Shown in pieces: positions 8,440 to 16,995 of a DNA stretch of 64,000 bases. The position numbers and the translations under genes were made by a program. The notes below the pieces were generated by a model. It ran no database searches. It saw only the letters and a list, made by a program, of their open reading frames with translations, and was not told where the DNA came from. Origin of the DNA: Candidatus Limivivens intestinipullorum (GTDB taxonomy: Bacteria > Bacillota > Clostridia > Lachnospirales > Lachnospiraceae). The first letter of the stretch is position 1. Each line of letters starts with the position of its first letter. The stretch is taken from positions 1 through 64,000 of the forward strand of contig DVIQ01000007.1 of the NCBI GenBank assembly GCA_018711185.1, given 5' to 3'.

Positions 8440-10449
8440 ATGATAGGGATAGGAATTGACACCGGAGGCACCTATACGGACGCCGTGGCCTATGATATGG
8501 AGACAAAGCAGGTATTAAGCTATGGCAAGGCGCTGACCACAAAGGAGCGGCTGGAGACGGGAATCGGGGCGGCTCTGGATACGCTGAATCCGGAGCATGT
8601 CCGCCGGGCCGGCCTTGTGGCGCTGTCCACGACTCTGGCAACCAACGCCTGCGTGGAGGATAAGGGAAGCCGGGCAAGGCTTCTGATGATCGGCGTGGAG
8701 CCGGAAACCGTAAGCTATCTGGAGGGCGTGTACCGCGCCTATGGCTTTCGGGAGCTTAGCCAGCTTGTGTTTCTGGACGGGAAGCCGGAGGGGATCTACA
8801 AGCATCCAGAGGACCCGGACTGGGAAGGGTTTTCCGGAAAAATCCGGGAAAAATTCGGAGACTGCCGGGCCGCCGGTGTGGTGCAGGTGTATCCGGGAGC
8901 CAACGGAGGCCGGTTTGAACGGAAAGCGGCCGGACTTTTGAAAAAGGAGCTGGGCATTCCGGTGACCATGGCCTGTGAGATGTTTGACGAGACGGACGTG
9001 TTAAAGCGGGGAGCCGGAACCCTCTTAAACGCCAGGCTGATTCCCCTGATCGCTGATTTTCTCCGGGCGGTGAAAAATGTGATGGGGCAGCGTGGGATTC
9101 ACGCCCCGGTGGCCATCGTGCGAAGCGACGGAAGCCTGATGTCCGAGGAAGCGGCCGGGGAGTGTCCGGTGGAAACCCTGCTTTCGGGTCCTGCGGCCAG
9201 CGTGGTGGGCGGAAGCGTCCTGGCCGGAGAGCCGGACGCGGTGATTGTGGATATGGGAGGCACCACCACGGATGTCGCCATTGTCCGGGACGGACGCCCG
9301 GTGACAGCCAGGGACGGCATCTCCATCGGCCCCTGGAAAACCATGGTCAAAGGATTGTACGTGGACACCTTTGTCCTGGGAGGGGACAGCGCCGTCCGGT
9401 TCCGGGACGGAAAGCTGTACCTGGCTTCCAGGCGGGTGATTCCCGTATCTGTGCTGGCCAGCCGGTATCCCGGGATCGTTGGAAAGCTGAAGAAGCTGGC
9501 GGACCGTGGAAAGGGACATACCAGGATGCTCCATGAGTTTTATGTGCTTCAGAAGGACATTTCGGACAATCCGGACTATACTTCACAGGAACGGGCTCTC
9601 TGCGAGGCTTTGAAGGATGGTCCGCTGCTTCCGGAGGAACTGGCGAAAATCCTAAAAAGCGATCTTTATCACCTCCCGGGAGAGCGCCTGGAGGAGGAGG
9701 GGATTCTCATGCGCAGCGGCCTGACTCCCACGGATACGATGGTTTTGAAAGGGGATTTCACCGTTTATGAGCCGGAGGCGGCCCAAGAAGCCCTCCGCTA
9801 CGCGGCTTTGAATGTGACGGTGCCCGCGGAGGAGATTCCAGACCGGATTTATGACATGGTGGGGGAAAAGCTCTACGAAAACATCGCCCGGATTCTAATG
9901 AGTCAGAAGTATCCCAGGCAGGAGAAGCTTCTGGGTGAGGAAGGCGTGCGCCGGTTTCTGGCATGGAGTTACCGGGACGCGAAGAACGGGTTTTCCGACC
10001 CGCTGATGTCCTCCGCAATCACCACAAAACTTCCGATTATCGGGGTTGGAGCGCCCATCCATGTGTTTCTGCCAAGGGTAGCGGCCCTTCTCGGAACCAG
10101 GGCGGTGATTAAGGAGACGGCTCCGGTGGCAAATGCCCTTGGGGCCATTGCCGGCCAGATCGCGGCAAAGGTTCGCATAAGCGTAAAGGCCGAGTACAGC
10201 GGCGCCCAGTTCCAGGGTTTTCTTGTGCTGGAAGGGGAGAAGCGCCGGCTTTTTGAAAAGTATGAAGAGGCGGAGGCCTTTGCTGCGGCCAAGGCAAAAA
10301 GGCTGGCAGCAGAGAAGGCGAGACGCCAGGGCGCGGGCGATTCCCTGAAGCTTCAGGTGTCCATTGAGAAAATCCGGGATGACTCGGTGGGGTCGGGGAT
10401 TTTCTTTGAGAGTATCATCGAGGCGGTGGCTACAGGGGCTTTTTCGTAA
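8440..10449 (+). CDS. Hydantoinase/oxoprolinase (HyuA)-family protein
   Basis: 669 residues. The N-terminal GIDTGGTYTDAV and the internal DMGGTTTDVAIV are the two phosphate-binding motifs of the actin-like ATPase fold in the HyuA/oxoprolinase family. No HyuB partner follows, so hydantoin or oxoproline hydrolysis cannot be assumed; it may act as a stand-alone ATPase of unknown substrate. It begins 18 bases after the hydrogenase gene, suggesting one transcript. Its stop codon (10447-10449) lies inside an inserted 135-bp repeat; without the insertion the frame would run on for five more residues (LSPSA) to a TAA. The truncation is therefore recent and probably harmless. Confidence 0.85.
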   Translation: MIGIGIDTGGTYTDAVAYDMETKQVLSYGKALTTKERLETGIGAALDTLNPEHVRRAGLVALSTTLATNACVEDKGSRARLLMIGVEPETVSYLEGVYRAYGFRELSQLVFLDGKPEGIYKHPEDPDWEGFSGKIREKFGDCRAAGVVQVYPGANGGRFERKAAGLLKKELGIPVTMACEMFDETDVLKRGAGTLLNARLIPLIADFLRAVKNVMGQRGIHAPVAIVRSDGSLMSEEAAGECPVETLLSGPAASVVGGSVLAGEPDAVIVDMGGTTTDVAIVRDGRPVTARDGISIGPWKTMVKGLYVDTFVLGGDSAVRFRDGKLYLASRRVIPVSVLASRYPGIVGKLKKLADRGKGHTRMLHEFYVLQKDISDNPDYTSQERALCEALKDGPLLPEELAKILKSDLYHLPGERLEEEGILMRSGLTPTDTMVLKGDFTVYEPEAAQEALRYAALNVTVPAEEIPDRIYDMVGEKLYENIARILMSQKYPRQEKLLGEEGVRRFLAWSYRDAKNGFSDPLMSSAITTKLPIIGVGAPIHVFLPRVAALLGTRAVIKETAPVANALGAIAGQIAAKVRISVKAEYSGAQFQGFLVLEGEKRRLFEKYEEAEAFAAAKAKRLAAEKARRQGAGDSLKLQVSIEKIRDDSVGSGIFFESIIEAVATGAFS

Positions 10450-10580
10450 TCGTTCAGCCCAGGTCTGCGCACATGCTGCGCAGACCGTAAGAACGTGATT
10501 CAGGAGTGCGAAAATCCCATCGCTGAAGGCGATTTCAAATGGATTTTCGCAATTACGGCTCAGCAAGGCTGAACTGTAAC
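10446..10580 (+). mobile_element. 135-bp mobile repeat (MITE-like), copy with exact 8-bp target duplication
   Basis: The element begins GTAATCGTTCAGCCC and ends GCTGAACTGTAAC. GCTTTTTC flanks it exactly on both sides (10438-10445 and 10581-10588). Inside are hairpin 1 (GGTCTGCGCA / TGCGCAGACC), the linker GTAAGAACGTGATTCAGGAG, hairpin 2 (GCGAAAATCC / GGATTTTCGC enclosing a short inner hairpin) and the 29-bp terminal palindrome. It contains no ORF. It supplies the stop codon of the upstream gene. Confidence 0.9.
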
Positions 10581-10652
10581 GCTTTTTCTCTTTCCCCTTC
10601 GGCGTAATCAAAAACCCCGAAGCAAGCAGACATTTGCCGTTTAATGGTAAGA

Positions 10653-10697
10653 GGTGCTGCGCGCCATTGGCACGCGGCACCTTCTTTCGTTTTTCTT
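10653..10697 (+). terminator. Hairpin with T-rich tail
   Basis: GGTGCTGCGCGCC (10653-10665) pairs imperfectly with GGCACGCGGCACC (10669-10681), followed by a T-rich tract. It likely ends the hydrogenase/HyuA transcript and separates it from the glycosyltransferase genes. Confidence 0.65.
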
Positions 10698-10888
10698 TCG
10701 AATTTCTTTTTCTAAATTTCTTTTTGTTTTCCATCTGAATTTTCGGTTCCCCTGTTATGATAAACAGCGTAAGGATACAGCATACCGGCGAGGTACGAAA
10801 CTGTAACGGTGTGTGTAACTTCCCTGTAATTTGTAAATGCTACAGTTGCAGTATCAAAGTAACCAATGACGGGCGCAGGAGGAGAAAA

Positions 10889-12079
10889 ATGAAGATTTTG
10901 ATTACCACGGACTGGTATGTTCCGGCCATAAACGGGGTGGTTACCTCGGTTTTAAACCTGAAAAGACAGCTTGAGGAGCGGGGGTGTCAGGTAAGAATCC
11001 TGACGCTGGCTCAGGGAGAAAATAACAGGAAATGGTTTTGCCGGGGAGGAGGCCGCCGGGGCGATGTATGGTATCTTTCCTCCTGCGGAGTCGGGAAACT
11101 GTATCCGGGAGCTAGGGTGGTTATGGAGACCGGACGGCAGATCATCAGCGAAATAGCTGCCTGGAAGCCGGATATCGTCCATTCCCAGTGCGAATTTACA
11201 ACCTTCCCCTTCGCGAAGAAAATCGCGGCTCTTTCCGGGGCCAGGCTGATTCACACTTATCATACGGTTTATGAGGATTACACCCATTATTTTTCGCCCA
11301 ATCGGACGGCTGGCAGGGCGGCGGTGGCAGCTTTTTCCAGATGCGTGCTTCGAAATGCCGACCAGGTCATCGCGCCTACGGAAAAAGTAAAAAGGCTTCT
11401 GACCGAGTATGGAGTGGACACGCCCATCGCCATCGTACCCAGCGGAATCGACTGCGCGATGTTCGAACAGGCGCACAGGGAGGCTGTAAGCAAGGCTTTG
11501 GACGCGCCGATTCTGGTGACTGTGGGAAGACTCGCCAAAGAGAAAAATCTGGAGGAAATCTTTGGCTGGCTTGCCTGCGGGAGAGGAAAACGCTACCGGC
11601 TTCTGGTGGTGGGAGACGGGCCTTATCGGGATACCCTGACAGAAAACGCGAAAAAGCTTGGAATTGCGGAGCGGGTATTCTTTGCGGGTATGGTGGAGCC
11701 GGAGGAGGTGGCTGCCTGGTACCAGAAGGGACGGATTTTTGTCAGCGCTTCCACCAGTGAAACCCAGGGGCTGACGTATCTGGAGGCCCTGGCGGGAGGA
11801 ATCCCCGCCGTGTGCCGGAAGGATTCCTGTCTGGATGGGGTGATTCAAAACGGCGTAAATGGCTGGCAGTACCGGAATCAGGAGGAGTTTTTCGGCGCCC
11901 TGGAATGGCTTGAGCGGCCGGATACCTACCGGGCAGCCTCCCAGCAGGCTATGGAAACAGCCAGACACTTTGACAGAGAATGTTTTGGGGACAAGATTTT
12001 GGAGGTTTACCGAGAATGCAGAAAGAAGGAGGCAGCGGCATGGAGTCTGTGGCAAAGGCAAAGAAAACAGTTTGGCTGA
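10889..12079 (+). CDS. GT4-family glycosyltransferase
   Basis: 396 residues from the ATG at 10889, which has AGGAGGAG just upstream. The protein has the GT-B fold of retaining GT4 enzymes: an N-terminal acceptor domain starting MKILITTDWYVPAINGVV, and a C-terminal nucleotide-sugar domain with VTVGRLAKEKN, VVGDGP and the E-x7-E motif in SETQGLTYLEALAGG. It resembles diacylglycerol glucosyltransferases that make membrane glycolipids, but the substrate cannot be fixed from sequence. Its 3' end overlaps the start of the TVP38-like gene by 40 bases, and a second GT4 gene follows, so the three genes form a tight operon, most likely for a glycolipid. Confidence 0.88.
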   Translation: MKILITTDWYVPAINGVVTSVLNLKRQLEERGCQVRILTLAQGENNRKWFCRGGGRRGDVWYLSSCGVGKLYPGARVVMETGRQIISEIAAWKPDIVHSQCEFTTFPFAKKIAALSGARLIHTYHTVYEDYTHYFSPNRTAGRAAVAAFSRCVLRNADQVIAPTEKVKRLLTEYGVDTPIAIVPSGIDCAMFEQAHREAVSKALDAPILVTVGRLAKEKNLEEIFGWLACGRGKRYRLLVVGDGPYRDTLTENAKKLGIAERVFFAGMVEPEEVAAWYQKGRIFVSASTSETQGLTYLEALAGGIPAVCRKDSCLDGVIQNGVNGWQYRNQEEFFGALEWLERPDTYRAASQQAMETARHFDRECFGDKILEVYRECRKKEAAAWSLWQRQRKQFG

Positions 12080-12642
12080 ATGTGGCTATGGCGGCAGGTA
12101 TTACCGGAATGATCGCTTTTGTGGTTTATGGGTACAGTCTGGGGATTTTTTCTTCCAGGGAGGCGATGGAGGCATTTCTGGCACCAATGGGGATCTGGGG
12201 GCCTCTGGTCTTTATCCTGATCCAGATTGTGCAGGTGGTGATTCCCATTCTGCCCGGCGGTGTGAGCAGTCTGGCGGGGGTGCTTCTTTTCGGAGCGGGC
12301 TGGGGCTTCGTCTACAATTATGTGGGACTGATTATCGGCTCCATCCTGGCCTTCTGCCTGGCAAAGCGTTACGGAAGGGCCCTGGTGCAGAGCATTGCCA
12401 GCGAGCGCGCCTATGAAAAGTACAGCAAATGGCTGAATACCGGCAAACGGTTCAACTGGATTTTCGCGGCGGCCATTTTCTTCCCAGCGGCTCCGGACGA
12501 TCTGCTGTGCTACCTGGCAGGACTTACGAATATGACGCTGAAACGCTTTACGATTACGATGCTGCTGGCAAAGCCCTTTTCCATTGCACTGTACAGTATG
12601 GGGCTGCTGTTTTTCGCAGAGTATCTTTTAAAAATGGTATGA
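12040..12642 (+). CDS. TVP38/TMEM64 (VTT/DedA-superfamily) membrane protein
   Basis: 200 residues from the ATG at 12040; AAGGAGG lies 7 bases upstream, inside the end of the preceding gene. Hydrophobic segments occur at about 12-33, 50-78, 85-105, 140-160 and 172-195. The central region has the VTT-domain pattern PILPGGVSSLAGVLLFGAGWGFVYN-like and a later FFPAAPDDLLCYLAG. Members of the DedA/VTT superfamily have been shown to move lipids across membranes. Being translated between two glycosyltransferases, it could translocate their lipid product; this is inference. Confidence 0.87.
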   Translation: MESVAKAKKTVWLNVAMAAGITGMIAFVVYGYSLGIFSSREAMEAFLAPMGIWGPLVFILIQIVQVVIPILPGGVSSLAGVLLFGAGWGFVYNYVGLIIGSILAFCLAKRYGRALVQSIASERAYEKYSKWLNTGKRFNWIFAAAIFFPAAPDDLLCYLAGLTNMTLKRFTITMLLAKPFSIALYSMGLLFFAEYLLKMV

Positions 12643-12654
12643 GGTGTGGAGATT

Positions 12655-13650
12655 ATGAAGATTTTGCTGTATACCGGAGGCAGGAAGCTGGTGGGGGAAA
12701 GCGGCGTGGGCCGCGCCATGAGCCATCAGGAAAAAGCCCTGGCTTTGGGAGGCGTGGATTATACGGAGGATGTGAAAGACGCCTACGATATTGTGCATAT
12801 CAATACGGTTTTGCCGGACGCGGTGTGGATGGCGCGCCGGGCAAAGCGGGAGGGGAAAAAGGTGGTGTATCACGGCCATTCCACCATGGAGGATTTCCGC
12901 AATTCCTTCGTGGGCTCGAATCTGACGGCTCCCCTGTTTCGGAAATGGCTCTGTACATGCTACGGACAGGCGGATCTGGTGCTGACACCCACGGAGTACT
13001 CGAAAAAAATCCTGGAGGGCTATGGGCTGAACCGGCCGGTTCTGCCTTTGTCAAACGGCGTAGATACCGGGTTTTTCCGAAAAAAACCGGAGCAGAGAAG
13101 AAGATTTCGGGAAAAATACGGGTTTTCCATGGAAGATAAAGTGATCCTCTGCGTGGGGCTTCCCATTGAGCGGAAGGGCATCCTGGATGTGTTAAGCCTT
13201 GCCAGGCAGCTCCCCCAGTATCATTTCTTCTGGTGCGGCCACGCGGCCGCGGGACTGATTCCGCCGTCCATAAGGCGGGCCATGGCGAACGCCGGCGCGA
13301 ATATGCATTTTCCGGGCTTTCTGGACAGGGAGGAGCTGCGGGACGCCTACGGCGGCTGTGATCTTTTCCTGTTCCCCACCTATGAGGAGACCGAGGGAAT
13401 CGTCATGCTTGAGGCCATGTCCATGGAAATCCCGGTTCTGGTGCGGGACATCCCGGTCTACGACGGGTGGCTTCAAAACGGACGGGAGGTCTGGAAGGAG
13501 CGGGTGCGGCCGGGCTTTCGAAACCGGATCTGCGACATTCTGGAAGGACGGCTGCCGGATCTGACCGGGGCGGCCAGAAACGCGGCGGAAAAGAGAGATT
13601 TAAAAATTATCGGGCAAAGACTTGCATCTGTCTATGAAACGCTTTTATAA
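12655..13650 (+). CDS. GT4-family glycosyltransferase, second of the pair
   Basis: 331 residues from the ATG at 12655 (a GTG at 12646 is the in-frame alternative; GAGGTGTGGAG precedes the ATG). It is GT-B type: VVYHGHSTMEDFRN in the acceptor half, LPLSNGVDT and VGLPIERKG in the middle, and the E-x7-E motif in YEETEGIVMLEAMSMEIP. It starts 12 bases after the TVP38-like gene. A product made in two glycosylation steps, such as a diglycosyl lipid, would explain two GT4 enzymes in one operon; no biochemical assignment is possible from the sequence alone. Confidence 0.87.
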   Translation: MKILLYTGGRKLVGESGVGRAMSHQEKALALGGVDYTEDVKDAYDIVHINTVLPDAVWMARRAKREGKKVVYHGHSTMEDFRNSFVGSNLTAPLFRKWLCTCYGQADLVLTPTEYSKKILEGYGLNRPVLPLSNGVDTGFFRKKPEQRRRFREKYGFSMEDKVILCVGLPIERKGILDVLSLARQLPQYHFFWCGHAAAGLIPPSIRRAMANAGANMHFPGFLDREELRDAYGGCDLFLFPTYEETEGIVMLEAMSMEIPVLVRDIPVYDGWLQNGREVWKERVRPGFRNRICDILEGRLPDLTGAARNAAEKRDLKIIGQRLASVYETLL

Positions 13651-13735
13651 TAGGGAGCGGGTGTATTTGGCATCCCTGAATACATGCCGCCTATTCGGCG
13701 GCGGATTTTCAGAGAAAAAAGGAAGGAGCGTTATC

Positions 13736-14443
13736 ATGGACGCATATCATATACTGGTAGTTGAGGATGACAGGGAGATACTGGACGGTGTGGGAATCTA
13801 TCTGAAAAACCAGGGATATAAGGTTTTTAAGGCCCAGAATGGACAGGAGGGACTGAAGATCCTGGAAAAGGAGGAGATCCATCTGGCCATTGTGGATATT
13901 ATGATGCCGGTGATGGACGGGATTACCATGACCATGCGTCTGCGGGAGAAATACGATTTCCCGGTGATTATGCTTTCGGCAAAATCCGAGGAGATCGACA
14001 AGGTTACGGGACTGAATATCGGGGCGGACGACTATGTGACGAAGCCCTTCGCGCCCATGGAGCTTCTGGCCAGGGTAAATTCCCAGCTTCGGCGCTACGC
14101 CAGATACATGAAGCTGGCGGGGCAGAAGCCGAAGGAGCCGGAGCACACCTATGTGATCGGCGGATTGGAGCTGAACGAGGATACGGTGGAGTGTACCGTG
14201 GACGGGGAGCCGGTTTCCCTGACCCCCCTGGAATTTAAAATCCTTGCCCTGCTGATGCGCAGTCCGGGCAGGGTTTATTCCGCCGAGGAGATATACGAAC
14301 GCGTCTGGAACGAGAAAGCCATCTCAACGGAGACCATTATGGTACATATCCGGAACATCCGGCAGAAAATCGAAGTGAATCCGAAAAATCCAAGATATTT
14401 GAAGGTGGTATGGGGTGTTGGGTATAAAATCGAAAAACAGTGA
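13736..14443 (+). CDS. OmpR-family response regulator
   Basis: 235 residues from the ATG at 13736, preceded by GGAAGGAG. The receiver domain has D11/D12, the phospho-acceptor D54 in VDIMMP and the conserved Lys in VTKPFAPMELLARV. The C-terminal winged helix has VSLTPLEFKILALLM, YSAEEIYERVW and WGVGYKIEKQ. The kinase gene begins within its last 29 bases, giving a coupled two-component system. It belongs to the group of Firmicutes regulators paired with kinases that have multiple membrane segments. Targets are unknown. Confidence 0.95.
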   Translation: MDAYHILVVEDDREILDGVGIYLKNQGYKVFKAQNGQEGLKILEKEEIHLAIVDIMMPVMDGITMTMRLREKYDFPVIMLSAKSEEIDKVTGLNIGADDYVTKPFAPMELLARVNSQLRRYARYMKLAGQKPKEPEHTYVIGGLELNEDTVECTVDGEPVSLTPLEFKILALLMRSPGRVYSAEEIYERVWNEKAISTETIMVHIRNIRQKIEVNPKNPRYLKVVWGVGYKIEKQ

Positions 14444-16685
14444 GAAAAAAGCGGAAAAAAGAAGAAGCAAATTCTGGCCGCTGATTACGGTGCTTCTGTG
14501 CGCCGCCGCCACGGTGGGCGCGTATCCGGAAATCCAGCGGAACGGGGAGGATGCCTATTATACCTATTCCGTAGAAAGCGAAGGCCAGGCTGCCGCGTGG
14601 CCAAACTACTATTCCGACGACGCGGAGGCGAATCTGCGGCAGTTTACCCGTTATCTTTACGTGGGAAGCTATGGCATGTACTGGAACCTCCAGCAGAGTA
14701 TACAGCAGCGGGTTCTCTCTCCCTCTGACGTCTTTTTCTCCGCCTATGGCGACGAGGATTTCGAGGGCAGAGACGGGTTTGACTCCGCCTTCCGGACATG
14801 GATGCAGAGTTATTTCAGCCTGCTGGAAAGCTTTCAGGTGGAAGTGTCCATGGTGGATCTTTCCTCGGGGGAGAGCTATTCCAACAGCAGCCAGGATCTG
14901 AGCCAGTACGACAAGGGCGGCGATCTGGAAAAGGAAGCGCCGTTTTTTATGAAGCTTACCTTTGACGAGAATGGAAATGTTTCCATCGACCAGATGGAAA
15001 ACATAGCCGGGGTCACGCTTTCCGTCAGCGAAGTGGGCGGAATGACGAAGGAACGGGTCCTGAACTGGATGGAGGCCTACTATTTGTCGGACGCGGTGAT
15101 GTCGCAGCCGGAGAATGTGGCGCTTTATGTGTATTCCATCGACGAGGAATGTTATGTAAATGGAAACGGAGCCTCCGGGGAGGCGGTGGACTCGGTCTAT
15201 TATCGGGAAGCCAGCGCTCAAAGCATCGGCGGCATTTACCTGGCCGTACTGATCTTCCTTACCCTTTGCGCCGTTTTTCTGCCGGTATACCGCAGGGTTC
15301 GCCGGGAATCTGCATGGATAAAGAAAATCCCCATGGAGGGCGCCCTGGCGGCTTTTCTGGCAGTCTGCATTCTGGAAAGAATGGCGGTGAGCCTCTGTAC
15401 GGATTATGTGACCAGCAGCTGGGTGGGCCGGGAGGTTCTGATGCTGCTGATCCAGATGGCATTCTATACGGCGGTGTACGGCGCGTGGCTTGTGGGCGCG
15501 ATGGTGATGCTGCAGATCACAGACATGGGACCAAAGCCCTTTGTCCAGGAAAAATCCATTTGCTTTCAGACGGTAAACCGGGTTTACGGCGGCGGAAAGG
15601 GGCTGGTGAGCCATTTCCTGGAAAGCATCCGGAACATCGATTTAAGCGACCAGTCGGATAAATGGCTTTTGAAGGTGGTAGGATTAAATTTCGTGATTCT
15701 GTTCTTCTGCTGTATTTTCTGGTTCTGGGGAATCTTCGCAATCCTGGTCTACTCGGTGGTGCTGTTCTTCCTTCTGCGCCATTATATGAAGAAGATAAAA
15801 AAGGATTACGGCGTGCTTTTGTCAGCCACCAGCCGGATGGCCCAGGGGGATCTGCAGATGGATGTGGAGGAGGATCTGGGCGTCTTTGAACCGGTGAAGC
15901 AGGAGCTGGCGAAAGTAAACAGCGGATTCCGGAAGGCTGTGGAGCAGGAGATGAAGAGCCAGAGCATGAAAACGGAGCTGATTACCAATGTGTCCCACGA
16001 CCTGAAAACGCCGCTGACGGCCATCATCACTTATGTGAATCTGTTAAAGGACGAGAACATTACGCCGGAGGAGCGCAGAAGCTACGTGGATATCCTGGAC
16101 CGGAAATCCCTGCGCCTGAAAAAGCTCATTGAGGATCTGTTTGAGGTGAGCAAGGCTGCCAGCGGAAATATCCAGGTGGAGAAGAGCCGGATCAGCCTTG
16201 GGGAGATGGTGCAGCAGGCCGCGGCGGAACAGGCGGACAGCCTGGAAAAAGCAGGCATCGATCTGCGCCTGGCCGTTCCGGAGGAGCGGATTACAGCCTG
16301 GCTGGACGGGGAAAAGACGTACCGGATCCTGGAAAACCTTTTGGTGAATGTCAGCAAATACGCGTTGACGGGCACAAGGGCTTACCTGAGCCTGACCACC
16401 GATGGGGAATGGGCGTATCTGGTGCTGAAAAACATTTCCGCCCAGGAGCTCTCCGAGGAACCGGAAAGCCTAACCGAGCGCTTCGTGCGGGGAGATAAAT
16501 CCAGAAATACAGAGGGCAGCGGCCTTGGCCTTGCCATTGTGAAAAGCTTTGTGGAGCTTCAGGGGGGCCGGTTTTCCATTGTAATCGACGGAGACCTGTT
16601 TAAAGCGCAGGTACGGCTGCCCCTTGGGCAGGCGCCGGAGGGTGAGACGAAGCAGGCGGAGGAAGCTGAAAAAACAGAAGAGTGA
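14415..16685 (+). CDS. Multi-pass sensor histidine kinase
   Basis: 756 residues from a GTG at 14415, with AAGGTGG six bases upstream; it overlaps the regulator gene by 29 bases. One membrane segment (about 22-38) is followed by an extracytoplasmic domain of some 230 residues, then about five more membrane segments (275-470). A HAMP-like linker precedes HisKA, with the phospho-accepting H528 in NVSHDLKTPLTA. The ATPase domain has ENLLVNVSKYA and the G2 box in RNTEGSGLGLAIVKSF; the usual DxGxG box is replaced by LKNISAQEL, as in other members of this Clostridia group. The large outer domain shows no recognised fold. The C-terminal tail is Glu-rich. Confidence 0.94.
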   Translation: MLGIKSKNSEKKAEKRRSKFWPLITVLLCAAATVGAYPEIQRNGEDAYYTYSVESEGQAAAWPNYYSDDAEANLRQFTRYLYVGSYGMYWNLQQSIQQRVLSPSDVFFSAYGDEDFEGRDGFDSAFRTWMQSYFSLLESFQVEVSMVDLSSGESYSNSSQDLSQYDKGGDLEKEAPFFMKLTFDENGNVSIDQMENIAGVTLSVSEVGGMTKERVLNWMEAYYLSDAVMSQPENVALYVYSIDEECYVNGNGASGEAVDSVYYREASAQSIGGIYLAVLIFLTLCAVFLPVYRRVRRESAWIKKIPMEGALAAFLAVCILERMAVSLCTDYVTSSWVGREVLMLLIQMAFYTAVYGAWLVGAMVMLQITDMGPKPFVQEKSICFQTVNRVYGGGKGLVSHFLESIRNIDLSDQSDKWLLKVVGLNFVILFFCCIFWFWGIFAILVYSVVLFFLLRHYMKKIKKDYGVLLSATSRMAQGDLQMDVEEDLGVFEPVKQELAKVNSGFRKAVEQEMKSQSMKTELITNVSHDLKTPLTAIITYVNLLKDENITPEERRSYVDILDRKSLRLKKLIEDLFEVSKAASGNIQVEKSRISLGEMVQQAAAEQADSLEKAGIDLRLAVPEERITAWLDGEKTYRILENLLVNVSKYALTGTRAYLSLTTDGEWAYLVLKNISAQELSEEPESLTERFVRGDKSRNTEGSGLGLAIVKSFVELQGGRFSIVIDGDLFKAQVRLPLGQAPEGETKQAEEAEKTEE

Positions 16686-16764
16686 ACGCGTAAGAAGAGA
16701 ACTCCCGCAAAAGGGGCTGTCAGGGCGCAGGCGGCTCCTTTCTTTAACTATATGCGAAATTTTG

Positions 16765-16899
16765 GCAACAGTTCAGCCCAGGTCTGCGCACATGCTGCGC
16801 GGACCGTAAGAACGTGATTCAGGAGTGTAAAAATCCCATCGCCGAAGGCGATTTTAAATGGATTTTTGCATACAACAGTTCAGCTTGCTGAACTGTTGC
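16765..16899 (+). mobile_element. 135-bp mobile repeat (MITE-like), copy with exact 8-bp target duplication
   Basis: The ends are perfect inverted repeats, GCAACAGTTCAGC and GCTGAACTGTTGC. AAATTTTG flanks the copy on both sides (16757-16764 and 16900-16907). Hairpin 1 has one change (TGCGCGGACC), and hairpin 2 is GTAAAAATCC / GGATTTTTGC. It lies in the sense direction downstream of the kinase gene. The rest of the 310-base gap up to 16995 holds only the promoter of the next gene. Confidence 0.92.
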
Positions 16900-16921
16900 A
16901 AATTTTGCGCCGGATACTATC

Positions 16922-16950
16922 TTTAAAAATAGGGAAAAGGGTGCTATAAT
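16922..16950 (+). promoter_or_regulatory. Probable promoter of the metal-GTPase operon
   Basis: TATAAT at 16945-16950 (within GTGCTATAATAATT) is a perfect -10 box; the -35 (TTTAAA at 16922-16927) is weak, which suggests an activated or repressed promoter. No Zur box could be assigned with confidence. Confidence 0.5.
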
Positions 16951-16995
16951 AATTCCTTGTTACCGAAATGAACAAAGCATATGGGAGGCATTCAT

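Noticed and set aside
10446..10580. The 135-bp elements as ordinary terminators of the upstream genes
   Set aside because: The hairpins are not followed by consistent T runs, one copy lies upstream of a gene, and exact target duplications show that they are insertions. A terminating side effect is still possible.
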